A stretch of 64,000 bases of DNA. Source: Rhodospirillales bacterium. Its GTDB lineage: Bacteria > Pseudomonadota > Alphaproteobacteria > Rhodospirillales > Magnetospirillaceae. This document shows positions 59,059 through 64,000 of this stretch, one piece after another. The DNA lies in NCBI GenBank assembly GCA_019455065.1, contig JACFNC010000019.1, positions 1-64,000 of the forward strand. The letters are read 5' to 3'. The notes beneath the pieces were generated by a model that did not search any database, was not told the origin of the DNA, and saw only the letters and a program-made list of their open reading frames with translations. Position 1 is the stretch's first letter; the number at the start of each line of letters is the position of its first letter. The translations under genes were made by a program, and so were the position numbers.

Positions 59059-60228
59059 ATGGCCATCGTCATCGCAGCCGCCACCCGCACCGCCATCGGT
59101 GCTTTCAACGGAAGCCTGAGCTCGCTTCCGGCCGCCGCCCTTGGCGCGGTCGTCATCAAGGAGGTGCTGCGCCGCGCCGGCATCGAGCCCGGCGAGGTCT
59201 CGGAGGTGGTGATGGGCCAGGTTCTGACCGGCGGCGCGGGGCAGAACCCGGCGCGACAGGCCGCGATCGAGGCAGGCCTGCCGGTGGAAACCACGGCCTA
59301 CGTCGTCAATCAGGTCTGCGGCTCGGGCCTGCGCACGGTGGCTTTGGGCAGCCAGGCCATCGCCGCCGGCGACGCCACCATCGTGGTGGCCGGCGGCCAG
59401 GAGAGCATGAGCCTTTCGCCCCACTGCGCCTATCTGCGCAGCGGCGTCAAGATGGGCGACATGCAGATGGTCGACACCATGATCAAGGACGGCCTGTGGG
59501 ATGCCTTCAACGGATATCACATGGGCAACACCGCCGAGAACGTCGCCGGCCGATGGCAGATCACCCGCGACCAGCAGGACGTCTTCGCCGCCGCCTCGCA
59601 GCAGAAGGCCGAGGCGGCCATCAAGACCGGCCGCTTCAAGGACGAAATCGTCCCGGTGACGATCACGGTGCGCAAGGAAGAAAAGGTGTTCGACACCGAC
59701 GAGCATCCGCGCAGCGGCACCACCGCCGACGCGCTGGCCAAGCTGCGCCCCGCCTTCGCCGAGGACGGGACGGTGACGGCTGGCAACGCCTCGGGCATCA
59801 ATGACGGCGGAGCGGCGGTGCTGCTGATGTCGGAAAAAGAGGCCGAGCGCCGCGGCATCGAACCGCTGGCCCGCATCGCCTCGTGGGCGACGGCCGGCGT
59901 CGACCCGGCGGTCATGGGCAGCGGCCCCATCCCGGCCAGCCGCGCCGCGCTCGCCAAGGCAGGATGGAAGCCCGACGACCTCGATCTGGTGGAGGCCAAC
60001 GAAGCCTTCGCGGCCCAGGCCTGCGCGGTCAACAAGGACATGGGGTGGGACCCGGCGAAGGTGAACGTCAACGGCGGCGCCATCGCCCTCGGCCATCCCA
60101 TCGGCGCCTCCGGCAACCGGGTGCTGGTCACCCTTCTGCACGAGATGAGGAAGCGCGATGCAAAGCGCGGCCTTGCCACCTTGTGCATCGGGGGCGGCAT
60201 GGGCATCGCCATGTGCGTCGAGCGTTAA
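59059..60228 (+). CDS. phaA: Acetyl-CoA C-acetyltransferase (beta-ketothiolase)
   Basis: A 389-residue thiolase condensing two acetyl-CoA into acetoacetyl-CoA, the first step of PHB synthesis. Seen: [21 protein letters not shown], the acyl-Cys segment [21 protein letters not shown], the His motif [17 protein letters not shown] and the final Cys in [14 protein letters not shown] 59059 follows AGGAG (10 bases). It is followed 131 bp later by phaB. Confidence 0.97.
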   Translation: MAIVIAAATRTAIGAFNGSLSSLPAAALGAVVIKEVLRRAGIEPGEVSEVVMGQVLTGGAGQNPARQAAIEAGLPVETTAYVVNQVCGSGLRTVALGSQAIAAGDATIVVAGGQESMSLSPHCAYLRSGVKMGDMQMVDTMIKDGLWDAFNGYHMGNTAENVAGRWQITRDQQDVFAAASQQKAEAAIKTGRFKDEIVPVTITVRKEEKVFDTDEHPRSGTTADALAKLRPAFAEDGTVTAGNASGINDGGAAVLLMSEKEAERRGIEPLARIASWATAGVDPAVMGSGPIPASRAALAKAGWKPDDLDLVEANEAFAAQACAVNKDMGWDPAKVNVNGGAIALGHPIGASGNRVLVTLLHEMRKRDAKRGLATLCIGGGMGIAMCVER

Positions 60229-60359
60229 AGCGGATCCTGCCTCGGCGGGCTCGGCGATCCGCCCGAAGGGGGGCTTTAGCTTGGCTCGCACCCGAAGGTG
60301 CGGCCTCCGTAGTGATAACCATGCCGGCGGCGGCCGGCGCATAATTGGAGGAGAATGCT

Positions 60360-61082
60360 ATGGGGCGTGTAGCACTTGTCACCGGCGGGACCCGGGGCAT
60401 CGGCAGGGCCATCTCGCTTGCACTCAAGAACGCCGGCTATAGGGTTGTGGCGAACTATTTCGGCAACGTCGAGGCGGCCCGCCAGTTCACCGAGGAGACC
60501 GGCATTCCGACCTACCGTTTCGACGTGGCCAGCTTCCAGGAGTGCGAGAAGGCCATCGGCAAGATCGCCCAGGAAGTGGGGCCGGTCGAGATCGTCGTCA
60601 ACAACGCCGGCATCACCCGCGACGCCACCCTGCACCGCATGAGCCACGAGCAGTGGGACGAGGTCATCCGCACCAACCTCACCTCCTGCTTCAACGTCTG
60701 TCGCTGCGTGATCGACTCGATGCGCGACCGCGGTTTCGGCCGCATCGTCAATATCGGCTCGATCAACGGGCAGGCCGGCCAGTACGGCCAGGTCAACTAC
60801 GCCGCCGCCAAGTCGGGCATCCACGGCTTCACCAAGGCGCTCGCGCAGGAGGGCGCGGCCAAGGGAATCACCGTGAACGCCATCGCCCCCGGCTATGTCG
60901 ACACCGACATGGTGCGCGCCGTGCCGCACGCGGTGCTCGAGAAGATCATCGCCAAGATCCCGGCCGGGCGTCTCGGCCACGCCGAGGATATCGCGCGCGG
61001 CGTGCTGTTCCTGGTTGCCGACGACGCCGACTTCGTTACCGGCTCGACCATCTCGATCAACGGCGGCCAGCACATGTACTGA
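60360..61082 (+). CDS. phaB: Acetoacetyl-CoA reductase
   Basis: A 240-residue SDR that reduces acetoacetyl-CoA to (R)-3-hydroxybutyryl-CoA with NADPH. Seen: VTGGTRGIGRAIS, NNAGITRDATLHRMSHEQWDEVI, NIGSINGQAGQYGQVNYAAAKSG with catalytic Ser/Tyr/Lys and PGYVDTDMVRAVP. GGAGGAG lies 8-14 bases before ATG 60360. It completes phaC-phaA-phaB. A strong stem-loop follows at 61105. Confidence 0.97.
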   Translation: MGRVALVTGGTRGIGRAISLALKNAGYRVVANYFGNVEAARQFTEETGIPTYRFDVASFQECEKAIGKIAQEVGPVEIVVNNAGITRDATLHRMSHEQWDEVIRTNLTSCFNVCRCVIDSMRDRGFGRIVNIGSINGQAGQYGQVNYAAAKSGIHGFTKALAQEGAAKGITVNAIAPGYVDTDMVRAVPHAVLEKIIAKIPAGRLGHAEDIARGVLFLVADDADFVTGSTISINGGQHMY

Positions 61083-61104
61083 GCGCCGCCGGCGCGCACA
61101 ACCG

Positions 61105-61127
61105 GCCCCCGGGGCAATCCCGGGGGC
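61105..61127 (+). terminator. Stem-loop after phaB
   Basis: GCCCCCGGG (61105-61113), loop GCAAT, CCCGGGGGC (61119-61127): a 9-bp GC-only stem 22 bp after the phaB stop codon. There is no T-tract, so the terminator call is tentative. Confidence 0.5.
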
Positions 61128-61296
61128 ATAGCGGGCGCGAGCAGCGCTCGGACCTCATCTGATCGGTCGGGCCGGACCCGCCTTTTCCGGACCGCTTCCC
61201 TCTCCGCCGTCAGCGGCCGAACCCTTCATGGGCGGCCAACTACACGTAATAGTTACAAAATGCCGTTAGTAATGAGGATGTTCGCGAGAAGTACTT

Positions 61297-61313
61297 GCGC
61301 GTTAAGAACGCGC
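61297..61313. promoter_or_regulatory. Palindrome before the decarboxylase-like gene
   Basis: GCGCGTT-AAG-AACGCGC: perfect 7-bp arms with a 3-base centre, ending 13 bases before ATG 61327. It is in an otherwise AT-richer stretch (61240-61330), the right place for an operator. Confidence 0.45.
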
Positions 61314-61326
61314 TATCGTACAATAT

Positions 61327-62529
61327 ATGCACGTAAAAGATGCAGCGCGGTTATGTGGGATGCGGACGTTCGAATGCGACACCGGGATTATCGAGGCGAT
61401 TGCCGAGACCGCGCGCAGCCGACCCGAACAATCGTTCTACCTGCTGCATGAGGCCCGCTTGCGCGCCAGGGCGCGGCTGCTGGTCGATCTCTTTCTTCCC
61501 GGTTACGAACAAAGACGCGTGGCCTATGCGGTAAAGGCCAATCCGACGCCACGCATCCTGGACATTCTGCTCGAGGAGGGAATCACCGCCTTCGACTGCG
61601 CCTCGCTTCGCGAAATTGAACTGGTGCGCCAGTTGGACGTCGCGGCCGAAATTCTCTTCAACAATCCGATCAAGAAGCGCGGCGACATACGGCGGGCGCA
61701 GCGGCTCGGGGTTCGTCATTACACCGTCCAGTCGACGTCGGAATTCGCGAAACTCCGCGACTGCGTTGGCGACGCCCCGACCGAGGTGGCGGTGCGTCTG
61801 GCGGTGGCCAACCCGCATGCCGTGATCGACCTGTCCGAGAAGTTCGGGGCGCCGCCGGCCAGGTTCCGCTCGTTGCTGGCCGAGGTCGCCGCGCATGCAC
61901 CGGCTGCGGCGGGGCTGTCCTTTCACGTCGGTTCGCAATGCCGCGATTTGCGGGCCTTCGCCGATGCGGCGCGGCTGGCGGGCGAACTCGCGGATGGCGT
62001 GAGCGTGCCCCTCGCCTTCGCGAATGTGGGCGGGGGGTTGCCCGTCAATTACGCGCCTGACGACCGCTATCGCATCGAAGACTACTTCGCGGCGATCAAC
62101 CGAGCCGTCGCCGACCACCTCCTGCCGCGTCTGCGCGACGGCGGCAAGGTCATCGTCGAACCCGGCCGGGCCCTGGTCGCCGACTCGGTTTATCTGGCCG
62201 TGCCGGTGTTGGGAGTCGAGGGACGGGCCCGGCGCCGGGTTTACATCGACGACGGCATCTGGACGTCGTTCATCAACGTGGCCCTGTTCCGCTGGCCCTT
62301 CCGCTTCGACGTGGTCGGCCGCGATCTTCGGCCGCTCCGCGAGGAAACCGCTCCGGCGGTGCTGTATGGCCGCACCTGCGATTCGACCGACCGCATCGGC
62401 GAGGTCGGACTGCCGGAGGATCTCGCGGAGGGCGACCTCATCGTCTTCCACGATTTCGGGGCCTACCGCGGCGCACTCGCCACATCGTTCAACGGCTTCG
62501 AGCCGCCGCGCTACGTGTCGCTGCCATGA
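61327..62529 (+). CDS. Ornithine-decarboxylase-like PLP decarboxylase (fold type III)
   Basis: A 400-residue alanine-racemase-fold decarboxylase of the ODC/DAPDC/CANSDC class. Seen: the PLP Lys in VAYAVKANPTPRIL, LSFHVGSQCRDL, EPGRALVADS, and the second-subunit motif CDSTDRI, preceded by DDGIWTSF, which resembles the ODC DDGVYGSF. The tail FHDFGAYRGALATSFNGF is standard. The sequence is divergent from normal alphaproteobacterial ODC, so the substrate is open. ATG 61327 or in-frame ATG 61360 may be the start; neither has a strong site. It overlaps the next gene by four bases. Confidence 0.88.
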   Translation: MHVKDAARLCGMRTFECDTGIIEAIAETARSRPEQSFYLLHEARLRARARLLVDLFLPGYEQRRVAYAVKANPTPRILDILLEEGITAFDCASLREIELVRQLDVAAEILFNNPIKKRGDIRRAQRLGVRHYTVQSTSEFAKLRDCVGDAPTEVAVRLAVANPHAVIDLSEKFGAPPARFRSLLAEVAAHAPAAAGLSFHVGSQCRDLRAFADAARLAGELADGVSVPLAFANVGGGLPVNYAPDDRYRIEDYFAAINRAVADHLLPRLRDGGKVIVEPGRALVADSVYLAVPVLGVEGRARRRVYIDDGIWTSFINVALFRWPFRFDVVGRDLRPLREETAPAVLYGRTCDSTDRIGEVGLPEDLAEGDLIVFHDFGAYRGALATSFNGFEPPRYVSLP

Positions 62530-63386
62530 GCGGCAACCTTCGGCATCGGCCGTCCGTCGCGGCTCCAACGTCCAGGCATGAGGAACCCCGCCTCAGGGTC
62601 CTGGCCGGCGCCGAACTCGACGATGCCGTCATCGACGAGGCGGCCGCGTTCTTCCGCTTCACCTTCGCCAACGCCTTCGGCGAGCTCTACGTCAGGCAAT
62701 CGACCGGCGAACTGCTGTCGGCGTCGACCGCGGCCGACGCCTACCTGCCCCTCGACGTCATCGACACGTGTCCCTCGGGCCTTCGGCTTCGGGACGAGGT
62801 GCTGCCGAAGGTGTTCGATCCCGACACCACGCGCGCCATGCTGGCCCGCAAGCTGCGTGCGCACGACAGCGCGTTGGTCCTTCTCGAAGGCGGGGGCGCG
62901 GTCGAGGGTTTGACCTTCGCCTACCGCGCCCGCCTTGACGCGGTGTTCGCCAATGAATGGGCCTACCCGTGGGCGTATGTCGCACCAAGTCATCGCCTGC
63001 CGGAACTCACGAGGCCTCTCGGGCGCCTGCTCGACGCCCTGGAGAGGGCGGGTTTCCGGAGTATGGCCCCCGACACCCCGGTTCTCTGCTGGAACTGCGT
63101 GGCCACCGCGCCCGAGGCGCGGTCGCTGGCCAACTTCCTGGCCCTGGCGGGGGCGCTGTTCCGGCGGATGCGGCATGCCGCCGACCTCCTGGTGATCGGC
63201 GAGACGGTGGTCGGCAGCACCGCCCATGAGCTCTTCCGCGCGGTCGGAGCGGCGGAGATCGAGGACGTCCTCGATCCTCCGTTGGTCCTCGTCTGCACCC
63301 GGGTGGCCAACGCCGCGGCCAAGTACACCCTGCCGATGCGGGAGTTCATCCCGCTCCTCCGCGCAGCGCGCGCCGCCCGCCACTAG
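62526..63386 (+). CDS. Unrecognised 286-residue protein, acetyltransferase-like in parts
   Basis: A soluble protein starting inside the decarboxylase stop codon (ATGA). Its first 20 residues are polar, followed by LRVLAGAELDDAVIDEAAAFFRFTFANAFGELYV in segments, a LVLLEGGGAVEGLTFAYRARL strand pattern and YAVAPSH-like APSHRLPELTR. A GNAT-type acyltransferase fold is a possible reading, but no motif is complete. Cysteines are at about residues 79, 195 and 263. Coupling with the decarboxylase suggests it acts on the same substrate or product. Confidence 0.7.
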   Translation: MSGNLRHRPSVAAPTSRHEEPRLRVLAGAELDDAVIDEAAAFFRFTFANAFGELYVRQSTGELLSASTAADAYLPLDVIDTCPSGLRLRDEVLPKVFDPDTTRAMLARKLRAHDSALVLLEGGGAVEGLTFAYRARLDAVFANEWAYPWAYVAPSHRLPELTRPLGRLLDALERAGFRSMAPDTPVLCWNCVATAPEARSLANFLALAGALFRRMRHAADLLVIGETVVGSTAHELFRAVGAAEIEDVLDPPLVLVCTRVANAAAKYTLPMREFIPLLRAARAARH

Positions 63387-63427
63387 AGGGACGCCCTCGG
63401 GGCTTGGGGCGCCAGCCCGGGTGGTGG

Positions 63428-63446
63428 TATAATTTTCGCTAATACC
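63428..63446 (+). promoter_or_regulatory. -10-like box and inverted repeat before the LuxR-type gene
   Basis: TATAAT at 63428-63433 is a perfect -10 hexamer ending 13 bases before ATG 63447. GGTAT (63426-63430) and ATACC (63442-63446) form an inverted repeat around it. No ribosome site is visible, so the message may be nearly leaderless and self-controlled. Confidence 0.45.
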
Positions 63447-64000
63447 ATGAGCCAGGTCGCAACCCTCCTCCTCGATTTCTTGGAACGCCTGCGGGCAACC
63501 GCCACGCTGGACGAGGCGTGGCAGGTATACATGGGCGAAATTCGCAAGTATGGCGCCACCCATGCCGGGTACGGGGTGACGACGGGCGCCACGGATTTTC
63601 CCGACGGCGCCATCCGCTACTACGACTATCGCGAAGATTTCCTGCGCCGCTACGACGAGGCCGGGCATTTCGTCAACGACAGCAGCGTCGCTCACTGCGT
63701 GCTCGGCCGGAAGGAGCCCCTGATCTCCACCGATCCCAGGTTCCTGCCGTCGCTGACCCCGGCTCAGTTGCAGGTGGCGCATGAATCCTTCGACTTCGGC
63801 ATCCGCCACTTCGTCACCTTCACCCTTGGGGAGGGCGCGGCGCTGGGCGGGGTCAATATCGCGTTCACCGACTCCTCGACCAGGGAATTTCACGAGGCGT
63901 TGGGACAGCATGGCGACCTCCTTCGCCTGATTTCCGTGCTTTTCCATCACGTGATCACCACGGGCTCCCACCTCGCGTCCGAGATGAACCTGACGCCGCG
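63447..64000 (+). CDS. LuxR-type regulator, 3' end beyond window
   Basis: The frame from ATG 63447 stays open to the window edge, 184 complete codons. The N-terminal half fits an autoinducer-binding-like domain of LuxR regulators: FVNDSSVAHCVLGRKEPL occupies the place of the D-P...P-W ligand motif, but the Pro and Trp that hold acyl-homoserine lactones are absent. The last visible residues, SEMNLTP, look like the entry to a LuxR helix-turn-helix (LTPREREVL type), which would lie beyond 64000. Probably a solo LuxR with another ligand. It follows the unknown gene by 60 bp. Confidence 0.75.
   Translation, partial: MSQVATLLLDFLERLRATATLDEAWQVYMGEIRKYGATHAGYGVTTGATDFPDGAIRYYDYREDFLRRYDEAGHFVNDSSVAHCVLGRKEPLISTDPRFLPSLTPAQLQVAHESFDFGIRHFVTFTLGEGAALGGVNIAFTDSSTREFHEALGQHGDLLRLISVLFHHVITTGSHLASEMNLTP

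Overview
This 64 kb window is a high-GC chromosomal segment that looks like an alphaproteobacterium, most probably of the Rhodospirillales. The evidence is gene order and content: an F1-only atpHAGDC operon, the rpsP-rimM-trmD-rplS string followed by leuCD and leuB, a dapF-mtaB-ftsY string, a phaR/phaC/phaAB polyhydroxyalkanoate locus, and many short GC-rich palindromes of the ATGCCCGGG-loop-CCCGGGCAT kind between genes. No phage, insertion sequence, CRISPR array or rRNA was seen. The only RNA gene is a tRNA-Leu(UAA).

Layout. 1-6.5 kb: the end of an unidentified gene, a HisC-like aminotransferase and the F1 ATP synthase operon with a clear intrinsic terminator. 6.5-11.4 kb: a large P-loop protein of DUF4914/PEP-carboxykinase-like appearance, a CbbR-like LysR regulator, mscL, and asd. 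The asd gene is preceded by what reads as a complete transcription attenuator: a Thr/Lys/Ile-rich leader peptide, an antiterminator segment and a 13-bp terminator. 11.7-13.2 kb: a soluble GAF histidine kinase and a Cys-rich small protein. 13.3-20.8 kb: leuB, leuD, leuC, rplS, trmD, rimM, rpsP, ffh and an XRE regulator, all on the minus strand. 21-26.6 kb: a NIT-domain sensor kinase, dapF, mtaB and ftsY. 26.6-29.5 kb: a copper module (CopB-type ATPase with a CPH motif, SHOCT protein, Met/Gly-rich secreted protein). 29.6-37 kb: an accessory region with a methyltransferase-like protein, TauE/SafE exporter, SDR enzyme, DUF4142 protein, rhodanese, a second methyltransferase, an MBL hydrolase and several small unknown proteins.

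37-44.4 kb: secA, a parvulin chaperone, argJ, a GNAT-Nudix fusion, a CinA-like protein and tRNA-Leu. 44.5-51.1 kb: a MacA/MacB-type export system, a P2-type cation ATPase and an ArsN2-like acetyltransferase. 51.2-55.5 kb: a queuosine cluster (queA, tgt, queF, a yhhQ-type transporter and queG). 55.5-61.1 kb: an XRE regulator, an AT-richer gap and the PHA locus, where a small PhaE-like protein and PhaC appear to share about 215 bp in different frames and candidate PhaR operators are visible. 61.3-64 kb: an ornithine-decarboxylase-like enzyme, an unrecognised 286-residue protein and the start of a LuxR-type regulator that runs off the window.

The strongest undescribed-looking items are the asd attenuator, the overlapping pha genes with their operators, and the decarboxylase/unknown/LuxR locus at the right edge. 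All product names come from reading translations by eye. No database search was run.
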